From positions 186,001-250,000 of the forward strand of contig JAMZEJ010000008.1 in NCBI GenBank assembly GCA_024508355.1: DNA of 64,000 nt. Direction: 5' to 3'. Positions 1 to 10,340 of this stretch are shown here, one piece after another. The DNA is from Rhizosaccharibacter radicis. GTDB lineage: Bacteria > Pseudomonadota > Alphaproteobacteria > Acetobacterales > Acetobacteraceae. Made by a program: the position numbers and the translations under genes. The notes under the pieces were generated by a model, which was given only the letters and a program-made list of their open reading frames with translations, was not told the origin of the DNA and made no database searches. The stretch's first letter is position 1. Every line of letters starts with the position of its first letter.

Positions 1-769
1 CTCCGTCTTGTTGACGTGCTGGCCGCCGGCACCCGACGCGCGGAAGGTATCGACCTTCAGGTCGCTCTCGTTGACCTCGATCTCGATCGAGTCGTCCACC
101 ACCGGATACACCCAGACGCTGGCGAACGAGGTCTGGCGGCGGGCGGCGGCGTCGAACGGCGAGATGCGCACCAGCCTGTGCACGCCCGCCTCCGTCTTGA
201 GCCAGCCATAGGCCTGACCGCCCGAAACCTGCAGGGTGGCGGACTTGATGCCGGCCTGCTCGCCCTCGGAGCTTTCCATGAGGGTGATCTTGTAGCCGTG
301 CTGCTCGGACCAGCGGGAATACATGCGCAGCAGCATCTCGGCCCAGTCCTGCGCCTCCGTGCCGCCGGCCCCGGCATTGATCTCCAGATAGCAGTCGTTG
401 GCGTCCGCCTCGCCCGACAACAGGCTCTCGGTTTCCCGCCGCTTCGCCTCGGCCGCCAGGGCGCGAAGCGATCCGGTGGCGTCGGCCACCATCGCGGCGT
501 CGCCTTCCGCTTCGGCCATCGCCACCAGCTCAAGCGTGTCGGCGACGTCGGATTCGAGACGCTGCACGCCTTCCACCTGGTTCGCGAGCGTGGTGCGCTC
601 GCGCATCAGCTTCTGCGCCGCCTCGGCGTCGTTCCAGAGATCCGGATCCTCGACCCGGTTGTTCAGCTCCGCGAGGCGATCCTGGGCGACATCCCAGTCA
701 AAGATGCCTCCTCAGCAGCGTCACCGACTGCTTGATCTGTTCGTTGAGGGCGTCCGTCTCGGCCGACAT
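1..769 (-). CDS. prfB: Peptide chain release factor 2 (5' part, runs off the left edge)
   Basis: RF2 recognises UGA/UAA stop codons in the ribosomal A site and triggers peptide release through its GGQ loop. Reading needs a +1 frameshift: 23 codons from the ATG at 769, then an in-frame TGA (698-700), then the main frame, giving 256 visible residues. The second part reads through the RF2 core and ends in the [11 protein letters not shown] segment, with the catalytic GGQ encoded by 19-27. The stop-codon-recognition domain lies before it and the C-terminus is outside the window. The gene starts 68 bases after the PBP1a stop on the same strand, the usual alphaproteobacterial order. Annotation without the frameshift would call it broken; it is not. 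Confidence 0.95.
697..712 (-). promoter_or_regulatory. Programmed +1 frameshift site of prfB
   Basis: Read on the minus strand, the sequence is AGGAGG (707-712), three bases (CAT), then CTT TGA C (697-703). This is the canonical RF2 autoregulation signal: a Shine-Dalgarno-like element just upstream of a slippery CUU followed by a poorly terminating UGA-C. When RF2 is scarce, the ribosome pauses at UGA and slips +1, so Leu-Asp is decoded and full-length RF2 is made. All three parts are present with the standard spacing. Confidence 0.95.
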
Positions 770-837
770 GGCGCGTGATGCATCCTTGAAGCAGGCGTGG
801 AATGGCTACGGCCCGGCGGGGCCCGGATGGGGCGCGC

Positions 838-3546
838 TCAATACAGCCCCCCCATGCCGATGTCACCTCCCGCGGCGGCCGGCGGCCTGGCGGCTGGCGG
901 GGACGCGCCGGGCGGTGCCGCGCCCCGCTGCCCGGGGTTGGCGGGCGATGCCAGGGCGGAGCTCGACGCATCCGCGGTGGCGGTGCCGCCTTCCGTGGGA
1001 CCGCCGCCCATCCCGGGAGATCCCATCGCCGCCTCGCCGTCCGGCACGTTCTCGGCGCCGGTGTCGGCGGCGCTCAGCTCGTCCGTGCTGGCCACCACCG
1101 TGCCGGAACCGCCGGCACCGGGTTCCTGGCCCGGCTTGAACGCGTCCACCGTTTCCCCGCGACCCGTGTTGTAGCGCACCAGCGCCACCCCGTCCGGCAC
1201 CCGGAAATCCACGCGGGGCCGGTCGGCCAGCGCCTGCTTCATGAACTGGTTCCAGATCGGACCCGCCACCGCGCCGCCGGTCTGCTTGTCGCCGAGGCTC
1301 TGCGGGGCGTCGAAACCGATCCACACCACGGTGAGCAGGTTGGGCGTGAAGCCCGCGAACCAGGCATCGTGGAAGTCCTGGCTGGTGCCCGTCTTGCCGG
1401 CCACCGGATTATCGATGCCGATCACCGCCGGCTTGCCGGTGCCGTTCTTCACCACGTCCTGCATCATCTGCACGACCTGGAACGACGAGGCCGGGTCGGC
1501 CACCTGGCGGCGGGCGTCGGTCAGCACAGGCGGCGTTTGCGGATCGGTGTTGTTCTGCACCGACAGGCCGGCCGGCCGCCAGATCACGTGACCGTCGCGG
1601 TCCTGCACCGCGTCGATCAGGCTGGGCAGCACTTCCCGGCCCCCGGACTCGATGGACGCATAGGCGCCGGCCTCGCGCAGCACGGTGGTCTCGACGGCGC
1701 CGAGGGCCGCCGGCAGCACCTTCGGCATGGAATCGACCTCGTGCAGGTCGATCGCGGTCTTGGCGACGTTGCCCATGCCCACATCGGCCGCGATGCGGAT
1801 GGTGACGAGGTTGAGCGACTCCCGGAGCGCGTCGTGCACCGTGGTGGGACCGCCGAACGTCATCTCGTAGTTGTTGGGCCGCCAGTTGCCGTTGACGTAG
1901 GGCGCGTCCAGGAACTTCTGGCTGGGCGAGATGCCCTTCTCCATCGCCGCCAGATACACGATCGGCTTGAAGGACGATCCCGGCTGGCGGAGCGCCTGGG
2001 TGGCGCGGTTGAACTGGCTGTTCTCGAAGCTCCAGCCGCCCGACAGCGCCAGCACCCGGCCGGTGCTCGGGTCCATGCTGACGATGGCACCCTCCACCTG
2101 CGGGATCTGGCGGATCGCCAGCTGCTTGTCGCCGCGCGGCTCCACCATGATCACGTCGCCCGGCCGGAGCGCCTTGAACACGCGCATCCAGGCGATGTCG
2201 CTGCCGAGCAGGGTGCCGGTGTGGCCGGTGCCGCTGTCGTCGCCGTCCTCGAGCCAGCCCACCTGCCCCAGCGCCGGGGACAGGATCACGCCGAGGCGCC
2301 AGCCGGGCAGCATGCCGGCCGGCCGGGGAACGCCGGCCAGCCGGGTTTCCCAGGACGGGCCGGCGGGCGGGGACGCCCCCTCGCCCCGCGCGCGCTTCGG
2401 CCGGCGGACATTGCCCACGCCGTCCAGATGCGCCACCGCCCCGCGCCAGCCGCCATGGGCGCGGTCGTAGCGCATCAGGCCGTCCCGCAGCGCGGTCGTG
2501 GCCTTTTCCTGCAGCGCGGGGTCGAGGCTGGTGTGCACCACCAGGCCGCCCTGCATGGTCTGGTCGAGGCCGTAGCGGTCGATGAGCTGGCGGCGCACCT
2601 CCTCGGAGAACCATTCGGAGCCCGGAACGGGCCCAGGACGCTTGAAGCTCTGCGGGATCAGCGGCTCGCTCTTGGCGCGGGCGGCGTCGGCCGCGCTGAT
2701 GGCGTGGGTATCCACCATGCGGTCCAGCACGAAGTCCCGGCGCGCCTTCGCGGCCTCGGGGAAACGATACGGGTTGTAGTTGGTGGGCGACTTGGGCAGG
2801 GCGCCCAGGAACGCCGCCTCGGCATCGTCGAGCTGGTCGAGCGGCTTGTTGAAATAGGCCTGGGACGCGGCGGCGATGCCGTAGGCGCCCGCGCCGAGAT
2901 AGATCTCGTTGAGATAGATCTCGAGGATCCGCTCCTTGGACAGCGTCTGCTCGATGCGGATGGCGAGGATGGCTTCCTTCGCCTTGCGGTCGAAGGTGCG
3001 GGCGTTGGAACCCAGCACCATGATCCGCGCCACCTGCTGGGTGATGGTGGACGCGCCGATCGGTCGGCGCTTGTGCAGCGTTTCGAGGTCGGTCACCGCG
3101 GCGCGCAGCATGGCGAGCGGGTCGACGCCGCCATGGGTCCAGAAATTCTGGTCCTCCGTGGCGACGAAGGCGTTCTTCACCCGGTCGGGGATCGCGGCAT
3201 AGGGCACGAACAGCCGGCGCTCGGCCGCGAGCTCGGCGATCACCCGGTCGTCGGACGAGAAGATCCGGCTCATCACCGGCGGCTGATAGTCGCGCAGCCC
3301 CCCCAGCGTCGGCAGGTCGCTGACCAGCGCCTCGTACTTGCGCCAGACCACGAAGGCTCCTCCCGCGGACACCAGCAGCCCCACGGCGAGGGCCGCGCCG
3401 GAAAGCTGGCGCAGCAGCCGGAAGCGGGGTCGCCGATAGGCCGGATCGCCCGGACGTCCGGGCGGCGGATCGCGGCGGTCATCGCGGGGGCCGCGCGGCC
3501 CGGGAGTGGGCCGGCCGCCCGGGAAACGTTCGAAGGGGCCGTTCAT
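838..3546 (-). CDS. mrcA: Class A penicillin-binding protein 1A (bifunctional peptidoglycan synthase)
   Basis: It polymerises glycan strands from lipid II and crosslinks the stem peptides in the periplasm. The 902-residue product has a Pro/Arg/Gly-rich cytoplasmic head (1-45), one membrane segment (about 48-68), a GT51 glycosyltransferase domain with the catalytic Glu in EDQNFW (E131) and the GASTITQQ motif near 165-172, then a transpeptidase domain with SSFK, SLN and KTGT motifs, and a low-complexity Ala/Gly/Pro tail. The start is the ATG at 3546, which gives the typical short basic head; the open frame extends further upstream but only through the aldo/keto reductase gene in another frame. 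It is followed by prfB on the same strand. Confidence 0.95.
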   Translation of the reverse strand: MNGPFERFPGGRPTPGPRGPRDDRRDPPPGRPGDPAYRRPRFRLLRQLSGAALAVGLLVSAGGAFVVWRKYEALVSDLPTLGGLRDYQPPVMSRIFSSDDRVIAELAAERRLFVPYAAIPDRVKNAFVATEDQNFWTHGGVDPLAMLRAAVTDLETLHKRRPIGASTITQQVARIMVLGSNARTFDRKAKEAILAIRIEQTLSKERILEIYLNEIYLGAGAYGIAAASQAYFNKPLDQLDDAEAAFLGALPKSPTNYNPYRFPEAAKARRDFVLDRMVDTHAISAADAARAKSEPLIPQSFKRPGPVPGSEWFSEEVRRQLIDRYGLDQTMQGGLVVHTSLDPALQEKATTALRDGLMRYDRAHGGWRGAVAHLDGVGNVRRPKRARGEGASPPAGPSWETRLAGVPRPAGMLPGWRLGVILSPALGQVGWLEDGDDSGTGHTGTLLGSDIAWMRVFKALRPGDVIMVEPRGDKQLAIRQIPQVEGAIVSMDPSTGRVLALSGGWSFENSQFNRATQALRQPGSSFKPIVYLAAMEKGISPSQKFLDAPYVNGNWRPNNYEMTFGGPTTVHDALRESLNLVTIRIAADVGMGNVAKTAIDLHEVDSMPKVLPAALGAVETTVLREAGAYASIESGGREVLPSLIDAVQDRDGHVIWRPAGLSVQNNTDPQTPPVLTDARRQVADPASSFQVVQMMQDVVKNGTGKPAVIGIDNPVAGKTGTSQDFHDAWFAGFTPNLLTVVWIGFDAPQSLGDKQTGGAVAGPIWNQFMKQALADRPRVDFRVPDGVALVRYNTGRGETVDAFKPGQEPGAGGSGTVVASTDELSAADTGAENVPDGEAAMGSPGMGGGPTEGGTATADASSSALASPANPGQRGAAPPGASPPAARPPAAAGGDIGMGGLY

Positions 3547-3662
3547 GGCGCTTCCTGTAGCAGGGAGCCGCCGTCCCGTCGCCCCTTCGCTCGTGCCGGC
3601 GGCCCCGTCGGCGGCCCTGATGGCGTCCGGTGGCGGCCGGTGGCGCCGGAACGGATATCCTG

Positions 3663-4550
3663 TCAGCGCGCCTGCGCGTCCTGCCAGGCCTGCCGCCCTT
3701 GTTCGTCCAGGGCCGTGGCCTCGGCTTCCTCGAGCGCGAGCGCGGCACCCGCCACGTTTTCTTCCAGATGCTCGGGCGACCCTGTGCCGGGGATCGGCAG
3801 CATCACCGGCGACCGGCGCAGCAGCCAGGCCAGCGCCACCTGACCGGGGGACACGCCGCGCTTTCCGGCGATGTCGGTCAGGGCGTTGTGCCCTTCGGCG
3901 AGCTTTCCCGCCGCCAGCGGCGCCCAGGGGATGAAACCGATCCCGTTCGCCGTGCAGTGGTCGAGCACGTCCTCGCTGCCGCGATCCACGAGGTTGAAGC
4001 GGTTCTGCACGGTCGCGACCGGGAAATACCTGCCCGCCTGCTCGATCACCGACACCGGCACCTCGCTCAGCCCGACATGGCGGATCAGCCCTTCCTTGCG
4101 CATGGCGGCGATGGCGTCGAACTGTTCGTCGGCCGGCACGGCGGGGTCCACGCGGTGCAGCTGCCAAAGGTCGATGCGGTCCACGCCCAGGCGGCGAAGG
4201 CTCATCAGCACGCACTGCCGGAGATATTCCGGCCGTCCCACCGGCTTCCAGATGTTCGGTCCGTGGCGGGTGAGACCGCCCTTGGTGGCGATGACGAGCT
4301 TGTTGTAGGGCGCCAGCGCCTCGCGGATCAGGTCCTCGGACACGAACGGGCCGTAGCTGTCGGCGGTGTCGATGAAGTCGATGCCGAGCTCCGGCACCCG
4401 TCGGAGGGTGGCCAGCGCCCGGTCGCGGTCGGCCGGCTCGCCCCAGATGCCGGCACCGGTGATGCGCATGGCGCCGAAACCGAGCCGCACGACCTCGAGG
4501 TCGCCGCCGATGGAGAAGCGGCCGGAAGCGGCCGCGTCGAGGGTCGTCAT
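3663..4550 (-). CDS. Aldo/keto reductase
   Basis: NAD(P)H-dependent oxidoreductase with a TIM-barrel fold, 295 residues, cytoplasmic. The catalytic tetrad of the family is visible: Asp61 and Tyr66 in DTADSYGP, Lys90 in IATKGG and His132 in WQLHRVD. The C-terminal [13 protein letters not shown] segment matches the cofactor-binding loop of AKRs that act on small aldehydes or sugars. The substrate cannot be read from the sequence. It lies 116 bases upstream of PBP1a on the same strand, but nothing links the two functions. No signal peptide. Confidence 0.9.
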   Translation of the reverse strand: MTTLDAAASGRFSIGGDLEVVRLGFGAMRITGAGIWGEPADRDRALATLRRVPELGIDFIDTADSYGPFVSEDLIREALAPYNKLVIATKGGLTRHGPNIWKPVGRPEYLRQCVLMSLRRLGVDRIDLWQLHRVDPAVPADEQFDAIAAMRKEGLIRHVGLSEVPVSVIEQAGRYFPVATVQNRFNLVDRGSEDVLDHCTANGIGFIPWAPLAAGKLAEGHNALTDIAGKRGVSPGQVALAWLLRRSPVMLPIPGTGSPEHLEENVAGAALALEEAEATALDEQGRQAWQDAQAR

Positions 4551-4746
4551 GATCTGGATCGTCCCGTGATGAGGATGGGCGTCCTGATCAACTGATGCCG
4601 GGGAACGTCTCGATCAACCGATGCCCGCGATCATCCGCCCCCCCGTCGAGGCGAGCCCCTCCCCCGACGGGCCGTTTCCACGTGCGCGAACCGACGGCGC
4701 GGTGTTCGCGTTTGCGCTCGCATCCCCGCACATGGAAGGCCACGCT

Positions 4747-5544
4747 ATGGAATGCCGCCTCGACAACCAGGTCGCCGTGGTTACCGGCGCGTCCTCGGGC
4801 ATCGGCTTCGCGGTGGCCGAAGCGCTGGCCGAGGCCGGGGCCGCCGTCGCGATCAACTACAACCGTCATGCCGAGCCGGCGGAGGAGCTGGCACGGCGGA
4901 TCGAGAACAAGGGCGGCCGGGCTTTCGCCTTCGGCGCGGACGTTTCGGACGAGGATGCGGTGGAGAAGCTGTTCGCCGCCACGCTGGAGCGGTTCGGCGC
5001 CATCGACATCGTGGTCGCGAATTCGGGCATGCAGAAGGACGCACCGTCCGCCGAGATGAGCCTGGAAGACTGGCGGCGGGTGATCGACGTCAACCTCACC
5101 GGCCAGTTCCTCACCGCGCGTGCCGCGATCCGGCAGTTCGCGCGACAGGATGGGCGGGACGTGTCGTGCGCCCGCGGCAAGATCCTGCACATGAGCTCGG
5201 TGCATGACGTGATCCCCTGGGCGGGCCACGTTAACTATGCGGCATCCAAGGGCGGCATCGACATGATGATGCGCACCCTGGCGCAGGAGGTGGCGCCGCA
5301 GCGCATCCGGGTGAACAGCATCTCGCCCGGCGCCATCCGCACCAGCATCAACCGCGAGGCGACCGAGGGCGAAGCGGGCGAACGGTTGCTCAGGCTGATC
5401 CCCTACAAGCGCATCGGCGACGCGGTGGATATCGGCCGCGCCGCCGTGTTCCTGTGCTCGGACATGGCGGACTACATCACCGGCACCACGCTCTACGTGG
5501 ATGGCGGCATGACGCTGTACCCGGGCTTCGAGGATAACGGGTAG
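4747..5544 (+). CDS. Glucose 1-dehydrogenase-like short-chain dehydrogenase
   Basis: Classical SDR of 265 residues. It has the Rossmann motif TGASSGIG (13-20), the NSG segment near 92-94, catalytic Ser near 150, and Tyr164/Lys168 in YAASK, followed by the SPGAIRT loop. The stretch VHDVIPWAGHVNYAASKGG resembles that of SDR glucose 1-dehydrogenases, so oxidation of glucose or a related sugar with NAD(P)+ is the best guess. The frame is open from 4621, but the ATG at 4747 is preceded by GGAAGG at 4734-4739 with 7-base spacing and gives the normal SDR N-terminus. It converges with the next gene, whose stop is 16 bases away. Confidence 0.88.
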   Translation: MECRLDNQVAVVTGASSGIGFAVAEALAEAGAAVAINYNRHAEPAEELARRIENKGGRAFAFGADVSDEDAVEKLFAATLERFGAIDIVVANSGMQKDAPSAEMSLEDWRRVIDVNLTGQFLTARAAIRQFARQDGRDVSCARGKILHMSSVHDVIPWAGHVNYAASKGGIDMMMRTLAQEVAPQRIRVNSISPGAIRTSINREATEGEAGERLLRLIPYKRIGDAVDIGRAAVFLCSDMADYITGTTLYVDGGMTLYPGFEDNG

Positions 5545-5560
5545 CGCCGATGCCGGCGAC

Positions 5561-6505
5561 CTAGTCCGGCAACGGCTGACCGGCCTTGCCCGCCTCCTGC
5601 GCGATATCGGACGCCCCCGAATCGTTCCGCCCGTGGCGGCTGGCGGCCACCAGAGGCTCCGATGCCCCGAAATCGGTCGTCTCCGCCAGGGCACGCCAGT
5701 CCGATGCGGACCTTCCCATTTCCTTGGCCGCCCGCTCCAGGGCGCCGACGGCGAACGAACCGGCCGGGAAGCGCGCGGGCGGCTCGTCCAGAGCCGCGAG
5801 AACCACAAGCGCACGCCCCAGCGCATCGGGATCGCCGTCCTGGCGATGGCTGGCCGCATCCCGCCGCGCCCGGTTGGCGGCGCCGACTTCCGCATAATCC
5901 GGAATGGTTGACACCGCATGCACCGCCGAACCCGGATCCAGGAAGTCGGTCCGGAACCCGCCGGCGATCACCGCGGTGGCACGGATCCCGAAGCGGGCCA
6001 GTTCAAGGCTCATGGATTCCGACCATCCCACCATCGCGAACTTGGTGGCGGCATAGATGGATGCCATGTCCGCGCCAGCGACGCCGACCGTGGAGGCGAT
6101 CGACAGGATATAGCCCGAGCGGCGCTCGCGCATGTGCGGAAGAACCGCTCTCGTCACGCAAAGAGCGCCGAACAGATTGGTGTCGAACTGCGTTCGGATC
6201 GCTTCCGGCGACAGCTCCTCGAAGGCGCCGAACAGCCCGTAGCCGGCGTTGTTGACCAGCACGTCGATCACGCCGAAACGCTCGATGGCGGCCGCGACCG
6301 CCGCTTCGACGGTATCGGGCCGGGTGACGTCCAGCGCGAGCGAAAGCAGCCGATCGGCCTCGCCGGGGCGGGGGAGCGGTATGGCGTCCGGATTCCGCGC
6401 CGTGGCGACGACGAAATCTCCCGCGTCGAGTGCGGCACGGACGATCCCGGCTCCGATCCCTCGAGCCGCGCCGGTGATGAACCAAACCTTATGGTGTGCA
6501 GGCAC
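5561..6505 (-). CDS. SDR-family oxidoreductase
   Basis: Classical short-chain dehydrogenase, 314 residues, longer than the usual 250. The N-terminus carries TGAARGIG (11-18). NNAGYG, a catalytic Ser in SIASTVG and the YAATK motif follow, so the Ser-Tyr-Lys triad is complete. The extra C-terminal 60 residues include a long helical segment as in the ketoreductase-like group often annotated as SDR oxidoreductase/retinol dehydrogenase. The substrate is unknown. It lies 71 bases downstream of an AraC-family regulator on the same strand, a common pairing in which the regulator controls the dehydrogenase; that link is inferred from position only. Confidence 0.87.
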   Translation of the reverse strand: MPAHHKVWFITGAARGIGAGIVRAALDAGDFVVATARNPDAIPLPRPGEADRLLSLALDVTRPDTVEAAVAAAIERFGVIDVLVNNAGYGLFGAFEELSPEAIRTQFDTNLFGALCVTRAVLPHMRERRSGYILSIASTVGVAGADMASIYAATKFAMVGWSESMSLELARFGIRATAVIAGGFRTDFLDPGSAVHAVSTIPDYAEVGAANRARRDAASHRQDGDPDALGRALVVLAALDEPPARFPAGSFAVGALERAAKEMGRSASDWRALAETTDFGASEPLVAASRHGRNDSGASDIAQEAGKAGQPLPD

Positions 6506-6576
6506 GGCTTTGGTCTCCCTCCGGCCGGGATCGGCCGGTTGTGCGGGAGGAGATCGGCGCGGGACGCCCCTCGACC

Positions 6577-7617
6577 CTAGACCGATCCTGCCGATTTCTT
6601 GCCTGATCCTGTTCCCCGGCCGGTCGGGGACGGGAGGTGCCGATCGGCAAGGCTGGCGCGTATCCGGGTATCGCGACCGGGAGGTGCCTCGAACTGGCGG
6701 CGATAATCACGGTTGAACTGGCTGGCGCTTTCGTAGCCGACCCGGTGGGCGGCGACGGCCGCATCGAGGCGCTCGGTCAGCATGAGGCGCTGAGCCTCGA
6801 ACAAACGGAGCTGCTTCTGATACTGGAGCGGCGTCATGCCGGTCAGTGACCGGAACCGATGATGCAGGGTCGATTGGCCCATGCCCGCGATGCCCGCGAG
6901 CATGCCGATCCGCAACGGCTCGTCGAAGCGGGAGCGGATGCAGCGCAGGACGGCCGCGACACCATGATCGCCGGCATCGAGCCGGACGGCGCGCCGCAGC
7001 CGCGGGCCGACCGGCCCCGTCAGGATACGGTAGATCAGCTCGCGCTGCAGCGCCGAGGCGAGGATCGGGATGTCCCGGGGTGCGTCCAGCAGTTCCACGA
7101 GGCGCAGGACGGTCGCGGCCAGGGGAACCGTCACCGCAGCAGTGGTCGCCGCCGCCGCGCCGGGCGGGAGATCGTGGCGGTGACGGTCGATGTCGGCGAT
7201 CAGGTCGCGCGTCATCGCGAAGTCGATCTCCTGCTTGATCGACAGGTAGGGCCGTTCCGGCGACGCTTGCAGCACCTGCACCGCGGTCGGCAGCCCTACT
7301 TCCGTGAGCAGATAATCCGCCTCCCCTTGTTCGAAGGTCCTGCCCGCCAGGGTCACGCGGCGGGCGCCCCGCACGATGAAGGTGAGGCAGGGCTTGAGGA
7401 AGCACGGCGACGGCCGGTCGGCGGGTGACGCCCTCCGGTGGAAGCTGAAGCCCGGCAGCGGCAGCGCCCCGGTGTCGTGGGAAGCTTCCAGATGCCGGTT
7501 CATCTGCTGGGCGATCCTGAAACGGAGCCTCTCCGTTTCCGCCGCCTCGTCGGCGGCCGTCACAGTGCTCATTTCGCGCGGCACGGTTCGGACGGCAACA
7601 TCCATCGATGCCGTCAC
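6577..7617 (-). CDS. AraC-family transcriptional regulator
   Basis: DNA-binding activator/repressor of 346 residues. The N-terminal half (about 60-210) looks like the AraC_N cupin-type ligand domain ([14 protein letters not shown] followed by [10 protein letters not shown]). The C-terminal 100 residues hold the two helix-turn-helix motifs ([30 protein letters not shown] and [17 protein letters not shown]). The longest start is a GTG at 7617 that overlaps the hrcA stop by 4 bases (GTGA); ATG codons at 7605 and 7572 are alternatives, and the last gives the N-terminus [10 protein letters not shown]. The downstream SDR is the likely target. Confidence 0.85.
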   Translation of the reverse strand: MTASMDVAVRTVPREMSTVTAADEAAETERLRFRIAQQMNRHLEASHDTGALPLPGFSFHRRASPADRPSPCFLKPCLTFIVRGARRVTLAGRTFEQGEADYLLTEVGLPTAVQVLQASPERPYLSIKQEIDFAMTRDLIADIDRHRHDLPPGAAAATTAAVTVPLAATVLRLVELLDAPRDIPILASALQRELIYRILTGPVGPRLRRAVRLDAGDHGVAAVLRCIRSRFDEPLRIGMLAGIAGMGQSTLHHRFRSLTGMTPLQYQKQLRLFEAQRLMLTERLDAAVAAHRVGYESASQFNRDYRRQFEAPPGRDTRIRASLADRHLPSPTGRGTGSGKKSAGSV

Positions 7618-8714
7618 CCGAGCAGGCGCCCGATCACGCGCGCGGTGTAGTCCACCACCGGGATGATGCGCCCGTAATTGATGCGGGTGGGGCCGATGAC
7701 GCCGATGGCGCCGACGATGCGGTTGGCTTCGTTGCGAGCCGGCGCCACCACCATCGACATGCCGGACATGCCGAACAGCCCGCTTTCGGCACCGATGAAG
7801 ATGCGCACCCCGTCGCTGCCTTCGGCGAGATCGAGCAGGCGCAGCATGGTGTCCTGGGTTTCCAGCCGGTCGAACAGCATCTGGATGGTGGCGATGCGCT
7901 CGATCTCGGTGACGTCGGACAACAGCTTCCCCTGCCCGCGGATGAACAGCGAGCCGCCGCGGCCTTCCGCTCCCCAGGTGGCCAGGCCCGACTCCACCAC
8001 CCCGGCCGTGAGCTGGTCGAGCTCGGTGCGGTTGGCGGTCATCTCCTCCGCCACCCGCTCCCGCAGGCCGGCCAGCGACAGGCCGGCGGACCGGGCGTTG
8101 AGGTAGTTGCCGGCTTCCACCAGCGCGGAAGGCGGCAGGCCGGGCGGCGTCTCGATCACCCGGTTCTCGACCTGCCCGTCGGCGCCCACCAGGATCACCA
8201 GCGCGCGCCCGGAGCCGAGCGCCACGAACTCGATATGCTTGATCTGCCCGTCGCTCTTCGGCGCGAGCACCAGACCGGCGGCCGACGACAGGCCGGACAG
8301 CATCGCCGACGCGTCCGCCAGCGTGTCCTGCAGCGAACGGCCACGGGCTTCGAGGGCGCGGACGATGGTTTCGCGTTCCTCGTCCGGCACGGTGCCGAAC
8401 TGCAGCAGCCCGTCCACGAACAACCGCAGCCCCTTCTCCGTGGGCAGCCGACCGGCGGAGGTATGGGGCGCGAACAGGAGGCCGGCCTCGGTGAGGTCGG
8501 CCATGACGTTGCGGATGGTGGCGGGCGACAACGGCAGCGGCAGCCGGCGCGACAAGGTGCGCGAGCCCACCGGGTCGCCCGTTTCCACATATTGTTCCAC
8601 GATCTCGCGCAGGATCGCGGCGGCCCGGGGGTCGAGGTTCGGCGGCAGCGTCGGACGCTGCGACAGGCCCGGAACGGTCGGGCCCGGAGGGGAATGGCCG
8701 GGACGGTCGATCAT
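7614..8714 (-). CDS. hrcA: Heat-inducible transcription repressor HrcA
   Basis: HrcA represses groESL and dnaK-type heat-shock operons by binding CIRCE operators; it is folded with the help of GroEL. The 366-residue product has the N-terminal winged-helix domain ([21 protein letters not shown] ... [18 protein letters not shown] ... [14 protein letters not shown]) and the GAF-like C-terminal domain ending in [20 protein letters not shown] chose the ATG at 8714 because the open frame up to 8828 would run almost into rph. It diverges from rph across 129 bases, as in many alphaproteobacteria. I see no CIRCE repeat in that gap, so hrcA itself does not look CIRCE-controlled here. Confidence 0.94.
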   Translation of the reverse strand: MIDRPGHSPPGPTVPGLSQRPTLPPNLDPRAAAILREIVEQYVETGDPVGSRTLSRRLPLPLSPATIRNVMADLTEAGLLFAPHTSAGRLPTEKGLRLFVDGLLQFGTVPDEERETIVRALEARGRSLQDTLADASAMLSGLSSAAGLVLAPKSDGQIKHIEFVALGSGRALVILVGADGQVENRVIETPPGLPPSALVEAGNYLNARSAGLSLAGLRERVAEEMTANRTELDQLTAGVVESGLATWGAEGRGGSLFIRGQGKLLSDVTEIERIATIQMLFDRLETQDTMLRLLDLAEGSDGVRIFIGAESGLFGMSGMSMVVAPARNEANRIVGAIGVIGPTRINYGRIIPVVDYTARVIGRLLG

Positions 8715-8843
8715 GCGGGTACCACGGAAAGGATTATGGAGGCGCTGCCGGCGGTTGCAACCTGCCCGCGAAAGGCCGATCACCCGCCGGTCGTCCCCGC
8801 CGCCCCCGGGACCGGTCCGGTCGACCATCGGGAAGGATCATCC

Positions 8844-9590
8844 ATGCGCCCATCTGGCCGCGCCGCGGACGCGCTGCGTTCGTTCTCCATCGAGACCGGC
8901 TTCAGCCGGCACGCGGAAGGCTCCGCCCTGATCCGCATGGGGCAGACCGAGGTGCTGTGCACCGCCAGCGTGGAAGGACGGGTGCCGGCCTTCATGCGGG
9001 GCAAGGGCCAGGGCTGGATCACCGCCGAATACGGCATGCTCCCCCGCGCGACCCACAAGCGCGGCGAGCGGGAAGCGGCGCGCGGCAAGCAATCGGCGCG
9101 CTCGCTGGAGATCCAGCGCCTGATCGGCCGTTCGCTCCGCGCGGGCGTCGACCGTGCCGCGATGGGCGAGATCGGCATCACGGTGGATTGCGACGTGCTG
9201 AACGCCGATGGCGGCACGCGCTGCGCCGCCATCACGGGGGGCTGGGTGGCGATGGCGATCGCCCTGCACCGGCTGGTGGAGGGCCGGGCGATCGCGCGGC
9301 TTCCGCTCAGGGGACAGGTCGCGGCGGTATCCTGCGGCCTTCTGGGCGCCGGCGCCGACACGCGGGCGGTGCTCGACCTGGATTACGCGGAAGACAGCGC
9401 CGCCGCGGCGGACGGCAACTTCGTGCTCACGGACGCCGGCGCCATCGTCGAGATACAGGCCTCGGCGGAGGGCGAACCCTTCGCGCGTGAAGCGTTCGAC
9501 GCGCTCCTGACGCTGGCCCGCGGCGGCATCGGCGAACTGTGCGCGGCGCAGGCGGACGCGGTGCGCCGGGCGACGGGAGGGGCGGCATGA
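8844..9590 (+). CDS. rph: Ribonuclease PH
   Basis: Phosphorolytic 3'-5' exoribonuclease that trims tRNA and rRNA precursor 3' ends. The 248-residue length is near the family norm (about 240). Family segments are present in order: [36 protein letters not shown], the [15 protein letters not shown] block, [21 protein letters not shown] and the C-terminal LDLDYAEDS with its acidic residues. The ATG at 8844 is preceded by GGAAGGA at 8831-8837. It overlaps the next gene by the ATGA at 9587-9590, so the two are translationally coupled. Confidence 0.95.
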   Translation: MRPSGRAADALRSFSIETGFSRHAEGSALIRMGQTEVLCTASVEGRVPAFMRGKGQGWITAEYGMLPRATHKRGEREAARGKQSARSLEIQRLIGRSLRAGVDRAAMGEIGITVDCDVLNADGGTRCAAITGGWVAMAIALHRLVEGRAIARLPLRGQVAAVSCGLLGAGADTRAVLDLDYAEDSAAAADGNFVLTDAGAIVEIQASAEGEPFAREAFDALLTLARGGIGELCAAQADAVRRATGGAA

Positions 9591-10228
9591 GCGGGCCAGC
9601 GGACGATCGGGTGAACGATGTCGGCGCGCGGCGGCTGAGGCGCGGCGACCGGCTGGTGCTGGCGAGCCACAACAAGGGCAAGCTGCGCGAGTTCGACGCC
9701 CTGCTGGCGCCATACGGCATCGCGGTGCTTTCCGCGGGCGCGCTATCGCTGCCCGAGCCGGACGAGACCGAGGCGAGCTTCGAGGGCAATGCCCGCCTCA
9801 AGGCCGAGGCGGCGGCACGGGCCGCGGGACTGCCCGCCCTGGCGGACGATTCGGGCTTCTGCGTCGCAGCCCTTGACGGCGCGCCCGGCATCTTCTCGGC
9901 CCGTTGGGGCGGCCCGGAGCGGGATTTCAGGGCCGCGATGCGGCGGATCCACGACGAGGCGGGCGACGCGCTGGGGAAGAACCCGGATGTCTGGTTCGTT
10001 TGCGCCCTGTGCCTCGCGTGGCCGGACGGCGGGTGGCGAAGCTTCGAAGGGCGGGTGGACGGCCAGGCCGCATGGCCGCCACGCGGCGAGCTTGGGCATG
10101 GCTACGACCCGATGTTCGTGCCGGCGGGCGACCGGCGCACCTTCGCCGAGATGTCGGACGAGGAAAAGAACGCGATCAGCCATCGCGCCCGGGCGTTCGC
10201 GGCGTTCCGGGACGCCTGCCTGCCCTAA
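9587..10228 (+). CDS. rdgB: RdgB/HAM1 non-canonical purine NTP pyrophosphatase
   Basis: It hydrolyses dITP, ITP and XTP to the monophosphates, keeping deaminated purines out of DNA and RNA. The 213-residue product carries the diagnostic motifs [14 protein letters not shown] (substrate-binding SHNKGK), [40 protein letters not shown] and the C-terminal [12 protein letters not shown] and [14 protein letters not shown]. The start is set by the ATGA overlap with rph. An N-terminal tail of about 20 residues precedes the first motif. The rph-rdgB pair is a standard alphaproteobacterial operon. Confidence 0.95.
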   Translation: MSGPADDRVNDVGARRLRRGDRLVLASHNKGKLREFDALLAPYGIAVLSAGALSLPEPDETEASFEGNARLKAEAAARAAGLPALADDSGFCVAALDGAPGIFSARWGGPERDFRAAMRRIHDEAGDALGKNPDVWFVCALCLAWPDGGWRSFEGRVDGQAAWPPRGELGHGYDPMFVPAGDRRTFAEMSDEEKNAISHRARAFAAFRDACLP

Positions 10229-10340
10229 GGGTCCGGCGTGGGCGTCCGACAGCAAAGGAATCGGGCGGCAGTAACCTTTCGGTAGGAAGCGGGCGTCATG
10301 ATCGGGACGACGCGCAGGCAAGCGCGACGAGGGCCCGATC

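Noticed and set aside
802..3843. 1013-codon open frame on the plus strand
   Set aside because: It is antisense to PBP1a, whose motifs are all present; the translation is His/Arg/Gly-rich with no family motif. GC-rich antisense artefact.
8715..8843. CIRCE operator in the hrcA-rph gap
   Set aside because: No TTAGCACTC-N9-GAGTGCTAA-like repeat is visible; only a short GGTTGCAACC palindrome is present.
10239..10253. Possible sigma-54 promoter before flgF (GG, ten bases, GC)
   Set aside because: Only the invariant dinucleotides fit; the rest departs from TGGCAC-N5-TTGC, and such matches are frequent by chance in this genome.
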